Assembly: GCA_036941025.1 (NCBI GenBank)
Contig: JAYMNP010000001.1
Location: 372,001 to 436,000 of the forward strand
Source: Lachnospiraceae bacterium JLR.KK002
GTDB taxonomy: Bacteria > Bacillota > Clostridia > Lachnospirales > Lachnospiraceae
Direction of reading: 5' to 3'
DNA length: 64,000 nt
Position 1 is the first letter of the stretch; every line of letters starts with the position of its first letter. Shown here one piece after another: positions 9,076 through 17,087 of this stretch. The notes under the pieces are model-generated. The model searched no databases. It saw only the letters and a program-made list of their open reading frames with translations, and was not told the DNA's origin. A program made the translations under genes and the position numbers.

Positions 9076-10348
9076 ATGAGAACCATAGGAATCGGACATC
9101 AGGATTTTGAAAGAGTCAGGGTAAAGAACAATTTTTATGTGGATAAGACAGGATTTATCCGGGAATGGTGGGAAAGGGATGATGACGTGACGTTGATTAC
9201 CCGTCCCGGGAGATTTGGAAAAACTCTGACCATGAGCATGGTGGAAAAATTTTTTTCTGTGGACTATAAAGGGCGGGAAGATTTGTTTCAGGGGCTTAAA
9301 ATATGGGAAGATGAGGAATACAGGCAATTACAGGGGACATATCCTGTGATTTTTCTGAGTTTTGCCGATGTTAAGGTGTGGATTATGTGGCAGTTTCGGC
9401 TATCGGAACACTGGCTGAATATTTGCATCACTATTATGGAAAAAAGTGATTATCCTGTTGGATGAATATGATACTCCTGTGCAGGAAGCATATGTATTTG
9501 GTTACCGGGAGAAAATGACTGAATTTATCCGGGGACTTTTTCACTCCACATTTAAAACAAATTCCAGTCTGGAGCGGGGGATTCTTACAGGAATTACAAG
9601 GATTAGTAAAGAAACTATATTTTCTGACCTGGATAATCTGGAGGTTGTGACCACAACTTCAGACAGATATCAGGATATCTTCGGTTTTACGAAAGAGGAA
9701 GTTTTTACTGCGCTGGATGAATACGGACTTTCGGAGCGCCGGCAGCAGGTAAAAGACTGGTATGATGGTTTTACTTTTGGAGATGTGACAGACTTTTCAA
9801 AAAGGGGCAGTCTGGAGTTTTCTTCTTGCGGCCGGATATTTGAAAGTAGTACATGGGGATTTGAGGAACGGGCAGGGAATTTTTGTTATCAGCTTTCCCT
9901 TACGAATAAAGAAGTGAGGCTGATGTTTGAAAATATGATTCGCGACTGGTTTCAGGGCTCCGATGACGGTTATAATGATTTTATCAAAGCTCTGCTGCAA
10001 AATGATATCAGAGCAATGAATCACTGCATGAATAAAGTCGCACTGGCCACCTTCAGTTATTTTGATACCGGAAAGAATCGTTCTGAGGCAGAACCGGAAC
10101 GATTCTATCATGGATTTGTGCTGGGATTGATGGTGGATTTGTCTGACAGATATGTCATTACCTCCAATCGGGAAAGCGGGTTCGGCAGGTATGATGTAAC
10201 CGGAACGTATCCGAACATACGGGTTTGTCTTTCATGGAAAAAAGGTTTTGATTGGAGGCGGCGGCAGGAACAGGGAGAAGTAATGGAGAAAGGCCCGGAA
10301 CTGCGAGTTTCCTCCTATTGCCAAAAACAGGATAATACAGTACAATAA
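9076..10348 (+). pseudogene. decayed AAA-ATPase-like / PD-(D/E)XK protein gene
   Basis: The N-terminus (MRTIGIGHQDFERVR, GRFGKT P-loop) and the segment ILLDEYDTPVQEA belong to the family with an AAA-ATPase-like domain and a C-terminal PD-(D/E)XK nuclease domain, usually about 550 residues. Three lesions are visible. A frameshift lies near 9375, after FADVK (the next frame continues GVDYVAVSAIGTLAEY). A deletion of roughly 80 codons follows FGDVTD (about 9795). The nuclease core is lost between GFGRYDV (about 10197) and the C-terminal ERIRTYGFVFHGKK, which survives in another frame (about 10204-10250). The gene is certainly dead. ATG 9076 follows an AGAGGTGG site. Confidence 0.85.
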
Positions 10349-10381
10349 GGCCATAAGAATTTCCAGGAACAGGAGAACCAT

Positions 10382-11875
10382 ATGGTAAAAGAACAATATG
10401 AAAGCCTGAAAACGGGAAAGAATCTGAGAAAAGATCTGATTGCCCTGAAACAGGAGCTGAAGCAGGAGGAATCCAGACAGGAACTGCTGGACATTCTTCA
10501 GGGGGAATATAATTTTCTGCTGGATTTGCTGCACCATGAGGACGGGAAAGTCCGGGGAAATGCGGCAATGGTGTTAGGAAGGCTGAAACAGGATGCATTT
10601 GCCGCACCTTTGTATGAAGCGTATGAGAAAGAGAGTAAACTGTTTGTAAAGAGCAGCTATCTTTTCGCCCTTTCGGAACTGGATATCAGTTCCCACAGAT
10701 CAGGGCTGGAAGAAAGGCTGAACCGTCTGGAGCAGTATAAGCCGGCGGAGGAAGAAGAGAAGCATATCCGGGAAGAACTGAAAGCCCTGAGAAACCTGCT
10801 GCATACGGGACAGAATCACCCGAAACACAGATTTCGGGGCTATGATGAGACATATGAGCTGATACTGACTACCGGAAGCCTGTATCAGAAGATAACTGCT
10901 TCCCAGGTGCATGGCGGGAAAATAACCATTCTGAAAAGCGGTGTACGGGTGGCCACCAGCCAGATTCGGCCCATTTTAAAAATTCCCACATACGGGGAAC
11001 TGCTGTTTCCGCTGAATACAGGGAAGGTGGAGCCGGAGCCCAGGCAGGCGGCCAGAGCACTGGCTCAGTCCAATCTGCTGGAGCTGCTGGACAGGGCCCA
11101 TAAAGCAGAAGACAGCTATTATTTCCGGCTGGGGGTTCACAGCAGGATGCCCCTGGATAAACGGAGTGATTTTGCCAAAAAATGCGCCTTTGCCCTGGAA
11201 CAGGAAACAGGCCGCAGGCTGTACAACTCCACGTCGGATTATGAAGTGGAAATCCGGCTGATGGAGCGGAAAGACGGAACTTTTCTGCCGCTGGTGAAGC
11301 TGTATACCTTTGGGGAAAATCGTTTTGCCTACCGGAAGCGGACCGTGGCCGCTTCCATCCGGCCGGAGCAGGCGGCGTTGATTATGCGCCTGGCAGAGCC
11401 TTATCTGGAAAAACATGCTCAGATTCTGGACCCTTTCTGCGGGGTGGGAACCATGCTGATTGAGCGGGACAGGCTGTGTCCGGCAAGGGTGATGTACGGG
11501 ATTGACATGTTTGGAGAGGCTATTGACGGAGCAAGGGAAAATACCGCGCTGGCCGGGAAAAACGTCAACTATATCCAGCGGGATTTTTTTGCATTTCAGC
11601 ATGATTATCTGTTCGATGAAATCGTTACCAACATGCCCGACAGAGGTAAAAAAACCAGAGAAGAGCAGGATTTGTTTTACAGAGATTTTTTTGCAAAAGC
11701 CCAGGAGGTGCTGACGGGGCAGGGCAGGATTATTCTGTATTCCAATGAGAAAAATTATGTGAAGAAGCAGCTTCGCCTCAGAAAAGAATTTGTATTGCTG
11801 CAGGAATACGGTATGGATGAGAAAGGTATTTACAATTTATTTATTATTGGGAAAAGGGATTGGAACAGGCTATGA
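10382..11875 (+). CDS. HEAT-repeat / THUMP-like RNA methyltransferase (UPF0020/Trm14 type)
   Basis: A 497-residue protein. The first about 140 residues are alpha-helical with HEAT-like units (VRGNAAMVLGRLK). A middle segment resembles the N-terminal part of RlmL/Trm14 enzymes. The C-terminal Rossmann fold has the SAM motif DPFCGVGTMLIE (from D350), an acidic strand YGIDM and a catalytic-loop motif TNMPD (N417) in place of the usual NPPY. It probably methylates guanine N2 in rRNA or tRNA; the substrate cannot be told. The altered loop makes catalysis uncertain. The stop overlaps the start of the next gene (ATGA), so the two are translationally coupled. Confidence 0.8.
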   Translation: MVKEQYESLKTGKNLRKDLIALKQELKQEESRQELLDILQGEYNFLLDLLHHEDGKVRGNAAMVLGRLKQDAFAAPLYEAYEKESKLFVKSSYLFALSELDISSHRSGLEERLNRLEQYKPAEEEEKHIREELKALRNLLHTGQNHPKHRFRGYDETYELILTTGSLYQKITASQVHGGKITILKSGVRVATSQIRPILKIPTYGELLFPLNTGKVEPEPRQAARALAQSNLLELLDRAHKAEDSYYFRLGVHSRMPLDKRSDFAKKCAFALEQETGRRLYNSTSDYEVEIRLMERKDGTFLPLVKLYTFGENRFAYRKRTVAASIRPEQAALIMRLAEPYLEKHAQILDPFCGVGTMLIERDRLCPARVMYGIDMFGEAIDGARENTALAGKNVNYIQRDFFAFQHDYLFDEIVTNMPDRGKKTREEQDLFYRDFFAKAQEVLTGQGRIILYSNEKNYVKKQLRLRKEFVLLQEYGMDEKGIYNLFIIGKRDWNRL

Positions 11876-13548
11876 ATATGGAAGAAAAACACACAGAGGG
11901 AGCGGGAAATTTGCTGCCGGAAACAGGGGATATGGGCGTATATATGTCCGGGGTGGAAATTTTAAATAACGTAGGATGCGGAATCTGCGTATGCTCTTCA
12001 GAAGAAAAACTGCTGTTTGCCAATGAAAAGTTCTGCGGATTTTTCGGAGGCAGGCTGGACGGAAGGACGGTAAAGCTGCTGCTGGCTCAGGCGCTGGACG
12101 ACGAACAGCAGGAGAGCAGCGGCGAGCTGTACATAGAGGAAGACGACCGCTGGTTTGATGTACATCGGCGGGAAATCCGCTGGGTGGATCAGAAAACAGT
12201 GGATTTGTATACGGTATACGATATTACGGAAACAAAACGATATCAGCAGAAAATCGAAAGACAGGCGAATAATGATTTTCTGACGGGCCTGTATAATCGG
12301 ATGCGCTGTGAAAAGGATCTGGAGGCCCAGATTGCCCTGACCAGGGAACAGGGCGGAGAGGGCGCCCTGATGTATATGGATCTGGATGATTTCAAACATA
12401 TTAATGATGGTCTGGGGCATCAGTACGGCGATGTGCTGCTGCGGGCAATTTCTCACAGCCTTCAGCGGATTTCCGGTATCGAGAGCACCTGTTACCGTAT
12501 GGGCGGCGATGAATTTATAATTATTGTCACGGATAAAAAATATGCCATGATGGACAGGATACTGGAAGATATTCTGGAGATTTTTGAGAAACCCTGGTTC
12601 CTGAAAGGAGCAGACTATTACTGTACCATGAGTATGGGTATTGCCCGGTTTCCTTCCGACGGCGATACGGTGCAGGATTTGATTAAAAAAGCGGATTTGG
12701 CCCTGCTTGAAGCCAAGAAGGCAGGAAAGAACCGTTATGAATTCTATAATGGGGCAGTGGACGGGGTTTCTTTCAAGCGTCTGGATCTGGAAAAGAATAT
12801 GAGAAACGCTACCATGAATGCCTGTGATGAATTTGAGGTGTATTATCAGCCTATTGTGGATGTGTCCAGACCGGGCAATCCCTGTATGGGAGCGGAGGCG
12901 CTGATACGCTGGAACTGCGAAAAGCTGGGATTTATTTCCCCGGCGGAATTTATTCCGCTGGCGGAATATCTTGGACTGATTAATCCAATCGGAGATCATG
13001 TGTTGCTGCAGGCCTGCCATCACTGCAAAAAGTGGAATGACACGGGTCATCCGGAATATAAAGTCAATGTCAACCTGTCGGTGGTACAGCTTCTGAGAAA
13101 TGATATGGCGGACCGGGTGCGGGAAGTACTGGAGGAAACAGGACTGAACCCTGCCAACCTCACGCTGGAAGTAACGGAGAGCCTGGCCATTAACGATATG
13201 ACCAGAATGAAGACAATTCTGGGACAGATTAAGGAGCTTGGCGTGCGGGTGGCGCTGGACGATTTCGGTACGGGCTACAGTTCCCTGAACCACATACGGG
13301 AAATGCCTGTGGATGTGATTAAAATAGACCGCTGCTTTATTGAAGATCTTGGAAAAGATGAATTTGCAGATGCTTTTGTGCGGATTGTCTGTGAGCTTGC
13401 GGCGGTGATTGGTATGAACGTCTGCGTGGAAGGGGTGGAATACGAGCGCCAGTATGAAATCCTGAAAAACATGCAGATACAGATGATACAGGGCTTTTAT
13501 TTTGACAAACCCATGCGCTCAGAAGAATTTGAAAAAAAATATGTATAA
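11872..13548 (+). CDS. PAS-GGDEF-EAL cyclic-di-GMP enzyme
   Basis: A soluble 558-residue signalling protein: a PAS-like sensor (about residues 15-125), a diguanylate cyclase domain with an intact GGDEF (211-215) and a phosphodiesterase domain with EAL (342-344). The EAL domain keeps its signature residues (NVNLS, EVTES, DDFGTGYSS, KIDRCFI, EGVE). No RxxD inhibitory site stands before GGDEF (the stretch reads GIESTCYRM), so product inhibition is unlikely. Both activities could work; direction is probably set by the PAS signal. ATG 11872 overlaps the upstream methyltransferase stop; an in-frame TTG at 11860 is possible. Confidence 0.92.
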   Translation: MNMEEKHTEGAGNLLPETGDMGVYMSGVEILNNVGCGICVCSSEEKLLFANEKFCGFFGGRLDGRTVKLLLAQALDDEQQESSGELYIEEDDRWFDVHRREIRWVDQKTVDLYTVYDITETKRYQQKIERQANNDFLTGLYNRMRCEKDLEAQIALTREQGGEGALMYMDLDDFKHINDGLGHQYGDVLLRAISHSLQRISGIESTCYRMGGDEFIIIVTDKKYAMMDRILEDILEIFEKPWFLKGADYYCTMSMGIARFPSDGDTVQDLIKKADLALLEAKKAGKNRYEFYNGAVDGVSFKRLDLEKNMRNATMNACDEFEVYYQPIVDVSRPGNPCMGAEALIRWNCEKLGFISPAEFIPLAEYLGLINPIGDHVLLQACHHCKKWNDTGHPEYKVNVNLSVVQLLRNDMADRVREVLEETGLNPANLTLEVTESLAINDMTRMKTILGQIKELGVRVALDDFGTGYSSLNHIREMPVDVIKIDRCFIEDLGKDEFADAFVRIVCELAAVIGMNVCVEGVEYERQYEILKNMQIQMIQGFYFDKPMRSEEFEKKYV

Positions 13549-13563
13549 AGCAGGAAAAAACCA

Positions 13564-13592
13564 TTGACTTTTTCAGCGAAATTTGTTATTAT
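13564..13592 (+). promoter_or_regulatory. promoter of tRNA-Leu(AAG)
   Basis: TTGACT (13564-13569), 17-bp spacer, TATTAT (13587-13592), ending 18 bases before the mature tRNA 5' end. Confidence 0.8.
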
Positions 13593-13610
13593 ATATTAGT
13601 CGTCGGAAAT

Positions 13611-13694
13611 GCGGAAGTGCTGGAATTGGCAGACAGGCAAGACTAAGGATCTTGTGGGTGTATGCTCGTGTGGGTTCAAGTCCCATCTTCCGCA
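13611..13694 (+). tRNA. tRNA-Leu(AAG)
   Basis: An 84-base class II tRNA with acceptor stem GCGGAAG/CTTCCGC (13611-13617 with 13687-13693), discriminator A, long variable arm and T-loop GGTTCAAGTCC. The anticodon loop CTAAGGA gives anticodon AAG, read as CUN leucine after deamination of A34. CCA is not encoded. It sits 250 bases from the truncated end of an integrase gene, so it could have been an attachment site, but no copy of its 3' end was found on the far side. Confidence 0.95.
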
Positions 13695-13700
13695 GTAAAA

Positions 13701-13735
13701 GAGGAAACCTTGTGAATGATGGGGTTTCCTTTTTG
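13701..13735 (+). terminator. terminator of tRNA-Leu(AAG)
   Basis: AGGAAACC/GGTTTCCT stem (13702-13709 with 13723-13730) followed by a T run. Confidence 0.85.
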
Positions 13736-13845
13736 TTTTATTTCTTTACATCTGTATTGCTTTTAAATTTGTGCTTTCTGTAGATTTCTCTTTTCCATTT
13801 CTGCCAAAAAAGTTCTTCCACCTTCATTATAAATGAAAATCCTAA

Positions 13846-13864
13846 TCCCCAGCTATGCTGGGGA
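13846..13864. repeat. perfect short palindrome near element end
   Basis: TCCCCAGC-tat-GCTGGGGA, an 8-bp perfect stem with a 3-base loop, 80 bases beyond the end of the integrase frame. There is no T run on either side. It may be an end of the mobile element or a bidirectional stop; nothing else is seen in 13736-13943. Confidence 0.4.
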
Positions 13865-13943
13865 GAATGGAGTAAGCGGAAGCGGTGAGGATATAAGAAA
13901 AAAGCCTCCTATGTTAGAATGAGAATGGTGTCGTAAGCCAAAC

Positions 13944-15149
13944 TCATGAGTGTCCCAGAAGTTCCTGCACATCTTTCGGGGCTGCCCCGTTTGATAACAG
14001 ATTGCTCGTATAGGTGTGCCGCAACTGGTGGAAGTGGAAATTTTCAAGCCCCTCTACGTGTTTCTGAATCAGCCTGCATACATTGGAGAGGGTTGCGGTT
14101 GATTCATAGGAACCATCCTGACGTAAACATACAAAAGACAGTTCTTCGTAATCGTCCGCTATCTCCTCCGTACTTTGCAAAGAATACAGATCATAATGCG
14201 TCCTTCCCTTTTCCATTACTTTCTGATAGTAATTGCGGAAATACATTTCGCCACACTGGAAACGCTCTCTGTGCTGTTGCTTTCTGGCTTTTTTTAGTAT
14301 CTCTGCCAGTGTGTCGCAGAAGTCCACTGTACGGATTTTTTTCCGCTTGGTTGCACCGATTTCCATCTTGTGGCGGGTGGCATTGTAACGCATACTCCGG
14401 CGGACGGTAAGATACTGTTCCTCAAGGTTGATGTCCTGCCATGCCAGCCCGCATACCTCGCCAATGCGTAATCCAGTATAATAGGCTATCTGCACCGGCA
14501 GGAGTGCCGGATTTCTTTTTTTACGGAGATAATCCGTTATCTCCGTGTACTGCTCATGGGTAATGGTCGGGATGTCTGTCTCATTTTCCGCATTTCCCTC
14601 AAACAGTTCCACTTCCTCCTTTTTTACCCGCATGCGTACATACTGCATGGGATTAAAAGTAATATAGCATTTCGGGAATACCGCAAACCGGAACGAGCCC
14701 CGCAGGACTGCCGAAAACTGGAGCATATAGTTTTTACTGATGGGCTGAGCCTCCGTTCCGTCCGGTCTTGTTCCTCCAAAAGACAGGAAATCAATATACT
14801 CCTGTAAATGGTCGGCAGTTATGCTTTTCAGCTTACGCTGTCCGATAGGATGTTTCTTAATCTGTCTGGCGGTAGTGGTATAGGCAATCAGCGTCCCAGT
14901 GCTTAATGTACCGGGCTTTACTTCTTCCTCCAGCCATATATCCAGCATTTCCCCCAGCGTGATATTTTCCGTCTTTGCCACAAACTTCTTTTCCTCGTAA
15001 TCCTCCATTGCCTTGCGGAGAAGTTTCTCCGTTTCTGACTTGCTCTCTGTTCCTGCGTACTCCTTCTGCACCAGATTTCCGCTCTCATTCTCCACATAAA
15101 AGTGGTAGTACCATTTCTTTCCTTTTTTTCTTACAGAACCTTTTGCCAT
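13944..15149 (-). CDS. tyrosine-recombinase integrase, C-terminally truncated
   Basis: A 401-residue Tn916-like integrase. Order: an N-terminal arm-binding domain (about 1-55), a SAM-like core-binding domain (about 65-165) and a catalytic domain. R228 (TGLRIGE), H374 and R377 (HFHQLRH) and H400 (ELLGHS) are present, but the frame stops right after GHS. The final strand and helix with the nucleophilic tyrosine (normally about 10 residues further, in a TTMNxYxH-like segment) are missing in all three frames. The protein therefore should not cut DNA, and the element it belongs to is probably locked in place. It points toward tRNA-Leu(AAG). Confidence 0.9.
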   Translation of the reverse strand: MAKGSVRKKGKKWYYHFYVENESGNLVQKEYAGTESKSETEKLLRKAMEDYEEKKFVAKTENITLGEMLDIWLEEEVKPGTLSTGTLIAYTTTARQIKKHPIGQRKLKSITADHLQEYIDFLSFGGTRPDGTEAQPISKNYMLQFSAVLRGSFRFAVFPKCYITFNPMQYVRMRVKKEEVELFEGNAENETDIPTITHEQYTEITDYLRKKRNPALLPVQIAYYTGLRIGEVCGLAWQDINLEEQYLTVRRSMRYNATRHKMEIGATKRKKIRTVDFCDTLAEILKKARKQQHRERFQCGEMYFRNYYQKVMEKGRTHYDLYSLQSTEEIADDYEELSFVCLRQDGSYESTATLSNVCRLIQKHVEGLENFHFHQLRHTYTSNLLSNGAAPKDVQELLGHS

Positions 15150-15217
15150 AATAAAATCTCCTTTCCTAGACGCAATCTGTTATTGCGTTGGCAATCGGAA
15201 CTGATAGATATGCTTAT

Positions 15218-15244
15218 TTGCGTGTAGGCATATCAAAACTCCGG
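15218..15244 (+). repeat. 27-base inverted repeat, left copy
   Basis: Starts TTGCGTGTAGG and ends ACTCCGG. The inverse copy at 16403-16429 matches 25 of 27 bases. The pair brackets the Xre repressor and excisionase genes; this copy lies between integrase and repressor, in the place expected for recombinase arm sites or an operator. Confidence 0.8.
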
Positions 15245-15252
15245 CTGCCCTG

Positions 15253-15867
15253 TCACAAGGAATGTTCACTCAGAAGATTTTTCAGCCTCGTCCTCGCAAG
15301 TTCCGGCTGTTTGGCATACACCCTTACAATGTCGCTGATTTCACTCGTGCTGTTGATGAAACGCATAACCTCCCGCAGAAACATGACGTTGTTAAACTCC
15401 TGTTCAGATTCAAATCCCATGACCTTTGACATTGCCTCATTGAAATCCCCGCCCTTACCATACTCTTTAGCCGCATGGGTAAAAGACTGGTTAAACATAC
15501 GGTACTCATAAAGGAACAAAAGCAGCAAATCCTTTGAGAAATCGCTTTCTTCCTCTTTCATGTCAAGCGGGAAATCGCCCATTATCCGGCTCATGGCGGA
15601 TTCAATCTTAAAATCCCTGCTGTCCGACATATCCGCCCCCATATCCTCTGTTTCGCCCCGGAGCCATGCCGCTGATACATGAAGTGCATCCGCTAATCCC
15701 TCAACAATCAGTTTCTTTGTGTTGTCAATGCTCCCATTCTCATACCGCTGGATGGTGGTCTTGTTCACGTCCATCTGTCCGGCAACATACTGGAGGGGGA
15801 GTTTCAGCGACTTGCGGCGTTGTTTCGCCCGTTCACCGATTGTCCTGCGAAGTTCTTTCTTCTCCAT
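15253..15867 (-). CDS. Xre-family transcriptional regulator of the mobile element
   Basis: A 204-residue protein whose first 70 residues form a lambda-repressor-type helix-turn-helix (IGERAKQRR, YVAGQMDVNKTTIQRYENG, LADALHVSAAWL). The rest is helical and acidic, with no protease (LexA-like) motifs visible. It sits between integrase and excisionase, is divergent from the latter, and shares a 280-base control region with it. This is the usual position for the immunity repressor of an integrative element. Its target could be the 27-base inverted repeats or the AT-rich stretch 15930-16080. Confidence 0.85.
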   Translation of the reverse strand: MEKKELRRTIGERAKQRRKSLKLPLQYVAGQMDVNKTTIQRYENGSIDNTKKLIVEGLADALHVSAAWLRGETEDMGADMSDSRDFKIESAMSRIMGDFPLDMKEEESDFSKDLLLLFLYEYRMFNQSFTHAAKEYGKGGDFNEAMSKVMGFESEQEFNNVMFLREVMRFINSTSEISDIVRVYAKQPELARTRLKNLLSEHSL

Positions 15868-16144
15868 CGTGACCTCCTTGCACTGCGTTCCCCCTGCTTG
15901 TTATAAGCTGTTAAAGGGAAATCTGTTTCGTTGTTACAAGACTATAATAACACACAAAAACAGATATTGCAATATGCAAAATAGAAATAACCGCAAAAGG
16001 ACTTGACAAAACCATCGTATTTATTATGTATTTTACATCGTTGCATAATGCAATATTGTAAATCAACAAGAAAGGGGATACGGATATGAGCAGGAATGAA
16101 AATGCAGGAAAAACAGGTTATCGGAAAAGAGGGAGGATATTTGT

Positions 16145-16363
16145 ATGGCAGAGATTAAGATTGGAATGACGATAGAGGAAGCGTCCGAATATACGGGCAT
16201 TGGCAGGAACACCATGCGGAAACTGGTGGAATGGGAGAAAATCCCGGTGCTGCGGATTGGACGGAAAGCAATCATACGCAGGGATGTGCTGGAGAGGTTT
16301 ATGGCAGCAAATGAGGGGAAAGACCTGCGGAACCGCCCGGAAGTAAAAACTGTCCGGACATGA
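16145..16363 (+). CDS. excisionase-type DNA-binding protein
   Basis: A 72-residue MerR-like winged helix (EEASEYTGIGRNTMRKL, PVLRIGRKAIIRRDVLERF), the fold of Tn916-type Xis and helix_turn_helix excisionases. It would bend DNA at the element end to direct the integrase toward excision. ATG 16145 follows GGGAGG by 7 bases. A tiny leader frame (16086-16166, 26 codons, with its own AAAGGGGAT site) overlaps the start and could couple translation. As the integrase lacks its tyrosine, Xis now probably has only a regulatory role, if any. Confidence 0.8.
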   Translation: MAEIKIGMTIEEASEYTGIGRNTMRKLVEWEKIPVLRIGRKAIIRRDVLERFMAANEGKDLRNRPEVKTVRT

Positions 16364-16368
16364 TAAGA

Positions 16369-16387
16369 GGCAGCCATAACGGCTGCC
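16369..16387 (+). terminator. hairpin after xis
   Basis: Perfect GGCAGCC-ataac-GGCTGCC stem, 6 bases behind the xis stop. No T run, so termination would be weak. Confidence 0.4.
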
Positions 16388-16402
16388 CCATTGGCAATCA
16401 GA

Positions 16403-16429
16403 CCGGAGTCTTGATATACCTACACGCAA
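16403..16429 (-). repeat. 27-base inverted repeat, right copy
   Basis: Inverse of 15218-15244 with two mismatches, located 40 bases behind xis. A short CTTAT motif next to it is also conserved between the copies. Confidence 0.8.
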
Positions 16430-16490
16430 GATAAGTGTATCACAGACTTCTCCGGTTATCAACCGGAATTTTTCTTTGGCAGGACAGGAA

Positions 16491-16609
16491 TGGTGTAGTT
16501 TTGGTGTAGCAATGGTGTAGATTTTTTCTACACCGTTCCTACATCATTTTTTGAAATACTACACCATTCCTGCATCATTTGGGGCAAAGCCTACATCAAA
16601 ACTACACCA
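16491..16609. repeat. iteron-like array 1 (CTACACCA octamer)
   Basis: Nine copies of an octamer. Three read TGGTGTAG at 16491, 16502 and 16513, exactly 11 bp apart. The remaining six are inverted, CTACACC/CTACATCA/CTGCATCA, at 16528, 16539, 16559, 16570, 16591 and 16602, in pairs 11 bp apart and with about two helical turns between pairs. Such face-of-the-helix spacing is typical of protein-binding iterons in replication origins or operators. No replication initiator gene is seen nearby. Confidence 0.75.
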
Positions 16610-16633
16610 TGACAGGGGAATCAATGGGAAAAG

Positions 16634-16774
16634 TGCCTGCACCTCTGCCTGCACTCTGCCCGCACCCAAATTAGGGGAAACAGACAGGTGCCTGCACCTG
16701 TGCCGGTACTTATGAAGATTATGCAGTTACTTATGCCTGCACCTGTAGGCAGTATGCTTACACCATGCTGGCAC
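16634..16774. repeat. iteron-like array 2 (TGCCTGCAC nonamer)
   Basis: TGCCTGCAC or one-base variants occur at 16634, 16646, 16657, 16689, 16701 and 16734; a looser TGCTGGCAC lies at 16766. Neighbours are 11-12 bp apart. Several are followed by CTTATG. The array lies between array 1 and the candidate oriT. Confidence 0.7.
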
Positions 16775-16889
16775 TTATGTTTATCCGCAGTATTTTACTT
16801 TGGCAGAATACAGGTCAGCGGCAGATGGTTTCTCCGGCAGGCAAAATAACAGGCAAAAGCTGGATATACACCCGCTTGAACAAGCCCCC

Positions 16890-16970
16890 GGCAGGGCCCC
16901 CGCATTTTTGGCTTGACAAAAATGCTAGGGGGTTATCATTATCGGCAGAGCCGAAATGATAACTGCACCC
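16890..16970 (+). other. candidate origin of transfer (oriT)
   Basis: Two hairpins directly before the relaxase gene: GCATTTTT/AAAAATGC (16902-16909 with 16918-16925), and GTTATCATT-at-CGGC/GCCG-a-AATGATAAC (16932-16946 with 16950-16963). MobV relaxases nick beside such hairpins located just upstream of their own gene. The nick site itself cannot be fixed from sequence. Confidence 0.5.
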
Positions 16971-17087
16971 CGCCACGTTCCCATCAGCCCAAAGGAAAAT
17001 CGGAGACGTAAAATGATTGATAAGGAAACCAGCCGGAAAGGAAATGACAAATAAGAAAAAAATTCCTCCGGCAGAGAGGGGGATGTG

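Noticed and set aside
16491..16774. CRISPR array
   Set aside because: Repeat units are 8-9 bases with 2-4-base gaps and occur in both orientations; no cas genes nearby.
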